Made by a program: the position numbers and the translations under genes. From contig CAYTBB010000035.1 in the NCBI GenBank assembly GCA_964435965.1, positions 1-12,849 on the forward strand: a stretch of 12,849 nucleotides of DNA. Direction: 5' to 3'. The stretch comes from 20-14-all-45-10 sp964435965. Lineage in GTDB: Bacteria; Chloroflexota; Dehalococcoidia; GIF9; AB-539-J10. Of this stretch, positions 6,886 through 12,849 are shown piece after piece (position 1 is the first letter of the stretch; every line of letters starts with the position of its first letter). The notes below the pieces were generated by a model that ran no database searches, was not told the DNA's origin, and saw only the letters and a program-made list of their open reading frames with translations.

Positions 6886-8151
6886 TTACACACCTCCTTT
6901 AATGGCAATCTCAATGCAGCGCTCCGTGTTTCCAAAGAACACGTTGCTTCCAAATGACCTTTTTGCACCATGAGCCTGCTTCGCCCCATCAGTTGCTACA
7001 CGGTCCAGTTTTGGCCTTTTAGCAGGAGCATTTATATAGTAGAGGAGGAGACAACCATCAGCAAATAGCTCTGCCCCACTGTCCTCGATTATCTGGGCAT
7101 ACCCCAATTCCTCCGCCGTATCCCTTATTGAACTTGCTGTCATAACCCAGAGTCTGGTGTCTTTGGCCACGTGCTTACCTTCAAGCATTCGAGCTATCTC
7201 TTTTATCTCGTACAGCGTTTTATGAGGACAGCCAAGAAACACAAGGTCCACCTTCCCTTCGGGTTTGTAGTTAAGATACTGGTAAATTGCTCTTTTGGCA
7301 GATTGATCGAAGACATATGTTTTCCTTGGCTTGTTCCCCCCAAAAGCTGCCGCGATGGTCGGTGCCTCAGGTGTCATACCCACAATGTGGAACATGGCTA
7401 TACCCCCGGGAGAACTCATAGAGCCGCTTATTTGCACTGCCTCCTCTACTGTCGGCCTCCTCAAGTTCCTGAACACAGGAATGCCTATACCTATTTCGTC
7501 TCCTGTGAAGTAGCCCAATGCACCCCAGTCGCTGGCATATTCTAACTCGCACTGGACATCAACAAGGTCAGTGCCTTTTCTGTTCTCATCAAGGTGCATG
7601 CCAAAGTTGGGAGTGATGCCCAGCAAGGCTGAATATAAGGATGTCTCGTAGCAGTCGCGGTTTGTCCTGGATTCCAAGAAGCTATTACTATACAGAATAG
7701 CGCTGGATTCAGACCAAGCGCAGTGGTCACCTATTAAAGGAATGTTGTCTGTTAGGTAAGGGATACAACTAAAAGTCGTCATAATTCCGCATTTTCTACC
7801 GATCTCCACCGTTTGCATCACTGATTTGTAAGCAGACTGGCCAGCACCCATCTGCCGCCACTTCTTACGGTCTATTATCCCAGGGTTAATTGTGGTCTTG
7901 ACTTTCACCCGGGTAGCAGCCATTTCCTCGCTAAACTTATCAACATCCTCTTTAGTTAATACAACATCACGTGGAGGGAAAGCCAGAGCTACGACGCTTA
8001 TTGCTGAAAACGCAGTATGGACGCTTGTGACTGGTATGAATTCCTTAGCGCCCATAGCCGTGCCATACTTAATGAGGTCTATCATCGCCGACTGTAGGAT
8101 TCTCCCTTTCTTCCCATCCAGTATCCCCTGTTGCTCTTTAGTTAGTCGCAT
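6886..8151 (-). CDS. Aconitase X large (catalytic) subunit (DUF521 domain), copy 1
   Basis: This 421-residue catalytic subunit of an AcnX-type dehydratase has its Fe-S or iron site built from three cysteines that I assign by motif: Cys129 (FSCIPYL), Cys308 (LGCPH) and Cys367 (ADGC). Other family blocks are MRLTKEQQGILDGKKG at the N-terminus, HCAWSESSA (143-151), SRTNRD (161-166), FHIVGMTPEAP (254-264) and a C-terminal TDGAKQAHG. The start is ATG 8151 with GGAGG five bases upstream. The 19 in-frame codons further upstream have no such site. It runs into the small-subunit gene with a one-base gap, so the pair is translationally coupled. It is a close paralogue of copy 2 at 10186-11451, with no lesions. 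The substrate is unknown; a hydroxy acid or hydroxyproline-like compound is the family expectation. Confidence 0.92.
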   Translation of the reverse strand: MRLTKEQQGILDGKKGRILQSAMIDLIKYGTAMGAKEFIPVTSVHTAFSAISVVALAFPPRDVVLTKEDVDKFSEEMAATRVKVKTTINPGIIDRKKWRQMGAGQSAYKSVMQTVEIGRKCGIMTTFSCIPYLTDNIPLIGDHCAWSESSAILYSNSFLESRTNRDCYETSLYSALLGITPNFGMHLDENRKGTDLVDVQCELEYASDWGALGYFTGDEIGIGIPVFRNLRRPTVEEAVQISGSMSSPGGIAMFHIVGMTPEAPTIAAAFGGNKPRKTYVFDQSAKRAIYQYLNYKPEGKVDLVFLGCPHKTLYEIKEIARMLEGKHVAKDTRLWVMTASSIRDTAEELGYAQIIEDSGAELFADGCLLLYYINAPAKRPKLDRVATDGAKQAHGAKRSFGSNVFFGNTERCIEIAIKGGV

Positions 8152-8463
8152 CTTTTCCTCCTTCTTTATGCAAGACTTACTTAAATAGCCTTTCAGTCCA
8201 ACTTTCAATTACTATACAATAAACTAAATACGATTTGAAAATCAAGGTTCAGGGTTACGCTCCCCTCCATATTTCTTCAGAATGTATGTCTTTTAGCAAC
8301 AATGGGGAGATAGTGACAGCCGCTTTTTCTTGGCGTGGGGTAGCTATAGATATAGCATGAGCCCTTGAATGAGAAGCGGTCAAAGTACAAGGAACGATTG
8401 AGAAGTCGAAATTGGCCCTTGGGGATTTAAAGCTAACCACTTTGCTTGTTGGGATGGCAATCT
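8152..8463. other. Intergenic stretch before AcnX copy 1
   Basis: This 312-base stretch has no supported gene. A minus-strand frame (8255-8512) has Ser/Thr/Ala-rich composition and no ribosome site. The plus strand from ATG 8282 gives a protein-like frame with two TGA codons, which may be a decayed fragment. An AT-rich part at about 8205-8245 would suit a promoter for AcnX copy 1, but no clear -35/-10 pair stands out. Confidence 0.4.
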
Positions 8464-9362
8464 CTAATGCTGAACGGAAAAAACATTCGCTGCCAGGCCT
8501 AGCTCCCGCCATATGCAGGAGCGATGGGCAATTACGCGCTTATCGCAGATGGTTAAGTAATTAGCACACCCTTGGCTCTTTGCATTACACTCGACGAGGG
8601 TCTCCTGTGCTCCGCTAAGCTCGGTTCCCTTTACGCTGTGGACGATTTCCCACGCCTTCTTCACCTGGGATGGCTCGCCCTCTATGACAAAGGTGGTTGA
8701 GCCCTCGCCACCCGTGATGCCTCCTGCTCCTATGACCGTGGTTCTCACACCCGCCAGCATGCTGACGGCGTCTGTCTCGGTGACAACAGTGCCCCAAAGG
8801 GGAACAAGGCCGACGGCCATGCCCATTGCCAGGTCCATGGTCTATCTTCCTGCCGTAGCCAACGCCTCTTCTAGGGGACAGGGGATAAGCTTCTCCCATC
8901 CCACTGCTATGATAGTGGCGCCCCCCCCCTGGCCATAAGACCTGGCAAGATCCTGCCTGCCGGGCCTCCCAAGGGCCGCCCGATCATGAGTGCAGCTTTG
9001 CGGTTCACATCAAGGGCATTGGCGCCTGTTACGAGCACATCGTTTTTCCCCATCTGGATAGCAACTTCTTCAATAGCCAAGTCTGATTTGAGGTCCTTTA
9101 CTTGCCCGCCTTCTATAAGCAGTCTATGTAAGCCGACGTCATATTTGATATTTGCCGCCTTGATCCCTTGCTGGGTAATGCGCCCGTGGATTCCCATCTT
9201 TATGCCGGCTAACTCCTCAGCCAGGGCTGAGATAGTGGTGCCTCCCTTGAGCAGTATTTTGCCGTTCTTCAAAGTGGTGCGCACCTCTGGCATCTGGGAA
9301 ATTGCTTTAGCAATAAGGCGCTTAGCTTCATTTGGAGTTACACCTACTTGTACTTTAATCAC
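8464..9362 (-). pseudogene. Unrecognised ~300-codon gene, broken by a frameshift and an amber stop
   Basis: The frame from GTG 9362 (GAAGGTGAG just upstream) reads MIKVQVGVTPNEAKRLIAKA, then LVTGANALD and GRPLGGPAGRILPGLMARGG, and stops soon after a run of nine C (8921-8929 on the plus strand). In another frame the protein clearly continues as ATIIAVGWEKLIPCPLEEAL, meets TAG at 8844-8842, and carries on as DLAMGMAVGLVPLWGTVVTE to a cysteine-containing end (LVECNAKSQGC, LTICDKRVIAHRSCIW). One base added to, or two removed from, the homopolymer would rejoin the frames. I do not recognise the family; glycine-rich loops suggest a nucleotide or sugar-phosphate binding fold, without proof. It lies between the two AcnX sets, so a shared pathway is possible. 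Alternatively the 3' part (ATG 8838) could be made separately, but it has no ribosome site. Confidence 0.65.
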
Positions 9363-9773
9363 TTACTCACCTTCTCAAATTATGCTTTCCACCATAGCAT
9401 ATAATTGAGCAGATTAAGAGAGAGCCCTCACTTTCTTCCTTTGCCGTAGTTGTTTTAGTAAAATAACAGAAACCAAGGCTCCCCCCAACAAATCAGTCTG
9501 CCATCCTAGCATCAACAGAAGGAGTCCTGAAACCACTAATACTAATCTCTACAGTCAATTTCATGTACCTGATATTATTTAGTGGATAAATCTCATTAAC
9601 CACCTCAGAAATTTTCTTATCTGTTAGAAGTAAATCTTTTATATTTAAATTAGTAATCCAACAACCCCCAGACACATCAGCAAAACTGGGGTATTACTAA
9701 TGAAGGAGGTAAGAAGTGGGTACTTTTCATTATGACACTAAGACCACACCGATACTCAAACCTGCTTCTGTCG
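9363..9773. other. Intergenic stretch between AcnX copy 2 and the broken gene
   Basis: This 411-base stretch has no supported gene apart from a possible 60-residue minus-strand frame (9493-9675, GTG start, no ribosome site) whose sequence matches nothing I know. A nested inverted repeat at 9650-9700 separates AcnX copy 2 from what follows. AT-rich bases at 9390-9415 could carry a promoter for the broken gene downstream. Confidence 0.4.
9650..9700 (-). terminator. Nested hairpin downstream of AcnX copy 2 (possible terminator)
   Basis: The outer arms TTAGTAAT (9650-9657) and ATTACTAA (9693-9700) are perfect, and so is the inner stem CCCCAG (9666-9671) with CTGGGG (9686-9691). It lies about 75 bases past the small-subunit stop on the minus strand. 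The following minus-strand sequence is AT-rich but not a clean U tract, so termination is plausible and unproven. Confidence 0.4.
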
Positions 9774-10184
9774 CTAACCAACAATCACCTCTCCTTTATT
9801 AGCATCCACTGTTATTGTGTCCCCATTCTTTACCTGATCGAATATACTTGGATCCTCTACCTGCACCATCGGTATATCCTCCAAAGCACAGGCTGCAACC
9901 ATAATTGGATCTCTTTCCAAATTGACAATTGCTGCTGGAGCATTTCCAGCGCGAACGCAATAATCAAGCCCCCGCGCTCCACCAGTGCCAGCCTTCCCTG
10001 AGGTGAAAATTAGTACCGCTCCTTTAAATGATCTCCCTTGCAGCTCGGTTGTCGGAGCGTGGAATACTCCACGCTCCGGGTCGGCATAGCCCATAAACAT
10101 GAGGCGTTCCCTGGTAACTAAAGCTGGTCCGGTGGCTTTTCCCGGAATGATTTTCTTAGCTTTGAATTTTTTAATATCAGCCAT
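9774..10184 (-). CDS. Aconitase X small subunit (DUF126 domain), copy 2
   Basis: This 136-residue protein is the same length as copy 1 and aligns with it throughout: ADIKKFKAKKIIPGKATGPAL, a G-Y-A-D-P-E-R-G segment, GKAGTGGARG, APAAIVNLE, and ALEDIPMVQVEDPSIFDQV. ATG 10184 is one base after the large-subunit TAA, and the AGGAGG-like site (AGGGAGG) lies in the end of the upstream gene, exactly as in copy 1. In-frame codons up to 10277 overlap the large subunit. The residues between 22 and 50 differ most between the two copies (for example the middle of the segment is MFMGYADPERGVFHA against GWLGFTDPKRGIFSS), which may shift substrate preference. It should pair with the large subunit at 10186-11451. 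Confidence 0.88.
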   Translation of the reverse strand: MADIKKFKAKKIIPGKATGPALVTRERLMFMGYADPERGVFHAPTTELQGRSFKGAVLIFTSGKAGTGGARGLDYCVRAGNAPAAIVNLERDPIMVAACALEDIPMVQVEDPSIFDQVKNGDTITVDANKGEVIVG

Positions 10185-10185
10185 A

Positions 10186-11451
10186 CTACACACCTCCCTT
10201 AATGGCAATCTCAATGCATCGCTCCCTGTTTCCAAAAAATATGTTGCTGTGAAATGACCTTCTTGAAGCGAAAGCATTCTTGGGCGAATCAGTAGCCATA
10301 CGATCCATCTTTGGCCATTTAGCAGGAGTATTTATATAATAAATAAGAAGGCAGCCATCAGCAAAAAGCTCAGCTCCGCTATCCTCGATTATCTGGGCAT
10401 ATCCCAGCTCTTCCGCTGCATCCCTTATCGAACTTGTTGCCTCAACCCAGAGTTTAGTATCCCTGGCCACATGCTTACCTTCAAGCATTCGGGCTATCTC
10501 CTCGAGGTCATAAAGCGTTTCATGAGGACATCCAAGAAACACCATGTCCACCTTGCCTTCAGGTTTGTAGGAGAGGTGCTGATAAACCTTCCTTTTGGCA
10601 GATTCATCGAAGATATATGTATTCCTGGGTTTGTTCCCTGCAAAAGCCGCCTCAACTGTTGGTGCCTCAGGTGTCATTCGCGGAATATGGAACATAGGTA
10701 TAGCCCCAGAGGAATTCATAGAGGCACAGAGTTGTATTGCTTCCTCCACAGCTGGCCTCTTCAAATTATTAAACACAGGAATCCCTATGCCTAGTTCTTC
10801 CCCCAGAAAGAAACCCAGTGCTCCCCAATCACTGGTATTTTCCAGCTCACATTGAATATCAACCAAGTCTGTACCTTTTCTATTCTCATTAAGATGCATG
10901 CCGAAATTTGGAGTAATACCCAATAGAGCTGAATAGAGAGATAGCTCATAGCAATCACGGTTTGTCCGGGCCCCGAAAAAGCTATTAATGTAAGGATGGC
11001 TGCTGGACTCACACCAAGAGTAATGCTCACCAAACAAGGGGATGTTATCTGTGAGTTGAGGGATACAGCTATAAGTTGTCATAATTCCACATTTCCTGGC
11101 AATATCTACCGTTCGTATCACTGAATTATAAGTAGCTTCATCAGCACCCATCTGTCGCCATTTCTTACGGTCTATTATCCCTGGGTTAACTGTAGTTTTG
11201 ACTTTCGCTCGGGTGACAGCAATCTCATCGCTAAACCTGCCGATATCTTCTCCGGTTAACTTTCTACCACGTGGAGGAAAGGCCAAAGCGACGATATTCA
11301 TTGCTGAAAACGCAGTATGTGCACTTGAGATTGGTATGAATTCTTCAGCATCCATCCCATCACCATACTTAACGAGACCCCTCATAGCCTCCTGTAAGAT
11401 TCTCCCTTTCTTCCCATCCAATATTTTCTTTTGTTCTTCATTTAGTCGCAT
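10186..11451 (-). CDS. Aconitase X large (catalytic) subunit (DUF521 domain), copy 2
   Basis: At 421 residues, this matches copy 1 in length and keeps the three motif cysteines: YSCIPQL, LGCPH and ADGC. The family blocks GARTNRD, ALLGITPNFGMH and MTPEAP are also present. Compared with copy 1 it has S-W-C-E-S-S in place of A-W-S-E-S-S, and FHIPRMTPEAP where copy 1 has the more usual FHIVGMTPEAP. The C-terminal block is MATDSPKNAF rather than VATDGAKQAH. ATG 11451 follows AAAGGAG at about six bases. The gene starts 107 bases after the TAXI-2 stop, so TAXI-2, large and small subunits read as one leftward unit. The dehydratase activity is inferred from family; the substrate is likely what TAXI-2 captures. 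Confidence 0.92.
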   Translation of the reverse strand: MRLNEEQKKILDGKKGRILQEAMRGLVKYGDGMDAEEFIPISSAHTAFSAMNIVALAFPPRGRKLTGEDIGRFSDEIAVTRAKVKTTVNPGIIDRKKWRQMGADEATYNSVIRTVDIARKCGIMTTYSCIPQLTDNIPLFGEHYSWCESSSHPYINSFFGARTNRDCYELSLYSALLGITPNFGMHLNENRKGTDLVDIQCELENTSDWGALGFFLGEELGIGIPVFNNLKRPAVEEAIQLCASMNSSGAIPMFHIPRMTPEAPTVEAAFAGNKPRNTYIFDESAKRKVYQHLSYKPEGKVDMVFLGCPHETLYDLEEIARMLEGKHVARDTKLWVEATSSIRDAAEELGYAQIIEDSGAELFADGCLLIYYINTPAKWPKMDRMATDSPKNAFASRRSFHSNIFFGNRERCIEIAIKGGV

Positions 11452-11557
11452 CTTTGTCTCCTTTCTTAATAAACCACGTCTCTCAACCCCCTTCTGTGCA
11501 AGATTCCCTCGCCCACACTCTCTCCGGAGTCGACGGGCGTCAAGTCTGCCTGCTCCC

Positions 11558-12649
11558 TCACTTCATTTCAGGCGGGACAGCCGAATCAGGAACCTCAGCC
11601 CCCAGCTCTCGATAGGCACGGACGGCACCCGCATGTAAGTAGTACGGAGCGCCAACGGCGAGGTCTGCTACCCACTTGGGAAGGTCAAGAGGGTCCACCG
11701 TTCCCAAAACAGAATGCAGGGCGACGAGTTGATCCCAGTTCTCTATAATGTGCTTCACCCACAAATATGCGTATTCCTCGGGGATATCAGTAGTGCAATA
11801 TGTCTGTTGAAAATCTACATTTACCCAGCCTTCACCCAGTATCTCCATGGAACCTTTGAAAAACTCAGGGGGGAGTTGCCTGTATGAGATCCAGGGATAT
11901 TCCTCCTGTATTTTGTCCACTTCCGCCTTGGTAAAGGTGATGAGCTGTAGCTCTTGCGTTATCATTATATCAGTATGGGTGGCATCAGGTACTCCAGCAC
12001 GCGCTCCCTTCACATAGGCATTTATTCTCCTGTCCTTCATGTCTGCCACCCCCTCCGCCAGGCTGCCTACACGCTCCTCTATTTGCTCATCCAGACCAAG
12101 AGCGACCATGGCAAGCTTCATACACAGATTGGTGTTGGTCCCAGGATGCCCATAGAAAACTTTCTTGCCCGCCAGGTCAGACATAGAGTTTATGCCTGAA
12201 TCGGCACGTACAGCGGCGACATTGTCAGCTACAGACCTGATATGCAGTCCTCTGAGTATCGGCGGGTGCGGGTCCCCTTCCCAACCACCCAAGCCATTAA
12301 GAACCATCATAATGGTTGGAGCGCAGCCATTATTCATCTGTGCTTCCCCAGCGTACAGAGCTTCAGCACCCGCAGTGCAACCTCCAGGCGATATAATGGT
12401 GACCGCAGCGGGTATGGCCTCATCTCCCAGCGTGGCAATTCTCGTCTGGACAGGGTAGTCAGACGATAGTGGGTTGGTGGAAATGGCGAATATCAGCTGA
12501 GTTGGTAGCTCTGGAGCAGGTGTGGGCGCAGGCGTCGGAGCTGGGCTTGGAGTTGGTGTTGGGGCAGGAGCTGGTTTGGCACAGCCAGCAAGAACCAAAC
12601 CCACAATGAGTGCTACTGATAACATTACCGTTACTAATTTATGTTTCAT
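11558..12649 (-). CDS. TRAP transporter TAXI-family solute-binding lipoprotein (TAXI-2)
   Basis: This intact 363-residue receptor begins with a lipoprotein signal (MKHKLVTVMLSVALIVG, lipobox LVLAGC, modified Cys23) and a Pro/Ala/Thr linker of about residues 25-46 that tethers the binding domain outside the membrane. The mature part has TRIATLGDEAIPA, an adenine-free ligand-fold core, SMSDLAGKKVFYGHPGT and the C-terminal YLHAGAVRAYRELGAEVP, all typical of TAXI receptors (NMT1-like fold). TAXI systems deliver solutes, often carboxylates, to DctQM-type membrane proteins, which are absent from the window. ATG 12649 has AAAGGAG six bases upstream. It lies just upstream of AcnX copy 2, suggesting that uptake and dehydration act on the same compound. 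Confidence 0.92.
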   Translation of the reverse strand: MKHKLVTVMLSVALIVGLVLAGCAKPAPAPTPTPSPAPTPAPTPAPELPTQLIFAISTNPLSSDYPVQTRIATLGDEAIPAAVTIISPGGCTAGAEALYAGEAQMNNGCAPTIMMVLNGLGGWEGDPHPPILRGLHIRSVADNVAAVRADSGINSMSDLAGKKVFYGHPGTNTNLCMKLAMVALGLDEQIEERVGSLAEGVADMKDRRINAYVKGARAGVPDATHTDIMITQELQLITFTKAEVDKIQEEYPWISYRQLPPEFFKGSMEILGEGWVNVDFQQTYCTTDIPEEYAYLWVKHIIENWDQLVALHSVLGTVDPLDLPKWVADLAVGAPYYLHAGAVRAYRELGAEVPDSAVPPEMK

Positions 12650-12705
12650 CTAATTCTCCTTTCTTTTATTTTATCTACCACCCCACCCTTCATTTATGTT
12701 TACTC

Positions 12706-12849
12706 CTACATACTACCTCCTCTTCTCCCCTTTAATGCTTCCTTCACAGCTTTATCAACAAACTCATTAACATCCTTACCGAGTTTTACTATCTCATCAT
12801 ATAACTCTTTGGGAAGATAACAGGTTAAACATAGGCCCGCTCCAGGCAA
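12706..12849 (-). CDS. Ribbon-helix-helix-like regulator, C-terminal part (partial)
   Basis: An open minus-strand frame of 47 codons ends at TAG 12708-12706 and continues beyond the right edge. It reads LTCYLPKELYDEIVKLGKDV, then NEFVDKAVKEALKGRRGG. The strand-then-two-helices pattern (L-P-K-E-L-Y-D-E-I, then N-E-F-V-D-K-A-V-K-E-A-L) resembles CopG/Arc-type DNA-binding proteins or antitoxins. Its stop is 56 bases before the TAXI-2 start, so it could be the local repressor of the TAXI/AcnX unit, but that is inference from position and the N-terminus is not visible. A remnant of its end is also found before TAXI-1. Confidence 0.5.
   Translation of the reverse strand: MPGAGLCLTCYLPKELYDEIVKLGKDVNEFVDKAVKEALKGRRGGSM

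Noticed and set aside
8255..8512. Minus-strand open frame of 85 codons overlapping the end of the broken unknown gene
   Set aside because: Ser/Thr/Ala-rich composition typical of an antisense shadow, no ribosome site, and overlap with a better-supported frame.
8842..8844. TAG in the broken gene as a pyrrolysine or other recoding site
   Set aside because: TAG is used as an ordinary stop by other genes here (AcnX small subunit copy 1 and the right-edge regulator), and the same gene also has a frameshift, so decay or error is simpler.
9493..9675. Minus-strand 60-codon frame with a GTG start
   Set aside because: No ribosome site, start inside a hairpin region and no recognised motif; kept only as part of the intergenic entry.

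Overview
The window looks like the chromosome of an anaerobic bacterium. It carries a tungsten/molybdenum aldehyde:ferredoxin oxidoreductase (AOR-family) gene with its own 8-Cys ferredoxin, TAXI-type solute-binding lipoproteins with Pro/Thr-rich linkers, and two-subunit aconitase X (AcnX) dehydratases. An rnhB-yraN pair sits at the left edge. The combination would fit Chloroflexota (Dehalococcoidia-like), but that is a judgement from gene content; no phylogenetic marker was tested.

Layout. The left edge (1-542, + strand) has the end of rnhB followed by yraN. Positions 543-1054 hold no gene, but contain a likely minus-strand terminator and a palindromic repeat. Everything else is on the minus strand and reads from right to left: a ribbon-helix-helix-like regulator cut by the window edge (12849-12706); an intact TAXI receptor (TAXI-2); AcnX large and small subunits, copy 2; a broken gene of an unrecognised ~300-codon family; AcnX large and small subunits, copy 1; a second TAXI receptor that is frameshifted (TAXI-1); a ferredoxin and the AOR-family oxidoreductase, coupled by an ATGA overlap; a seven-helix membrane protein; and a D-2-hydroxyacid dehydrogenase.

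The centre is a duplicated AcnX + TAXI module. One TAXI/AcnX set is intact. The other keeps both AcnX subunits intact, but its receptor carries two compensating frameshifts. The likely scheme (inference) is that a small hydroxy acid is captured by the TAXI lipoprotein and dehydrated by AcnX. The AOR/ferredoxin pair and the hydroxyacid dehydrogenase could then handle the resulting oxo acid or aldehyde. No TRAP membrane subunit is in the window, so the transporter must be completed elsewhere.

The least ordinary features are: a ~100-bp element with inverted ends lying right after two unrelated genes, where a shared 10-mer supplies both stop codons in different frames; a Cys-to-Asp change in the predicted AOR iron-sulfur motif; a 92-bp near-identical patch between the two TAXI copies that suggests gene conversion; and several fresh-looking lesions (TAXI-1, and a nine-C tract in the unknown gene), which could be real decay or assembly errors.
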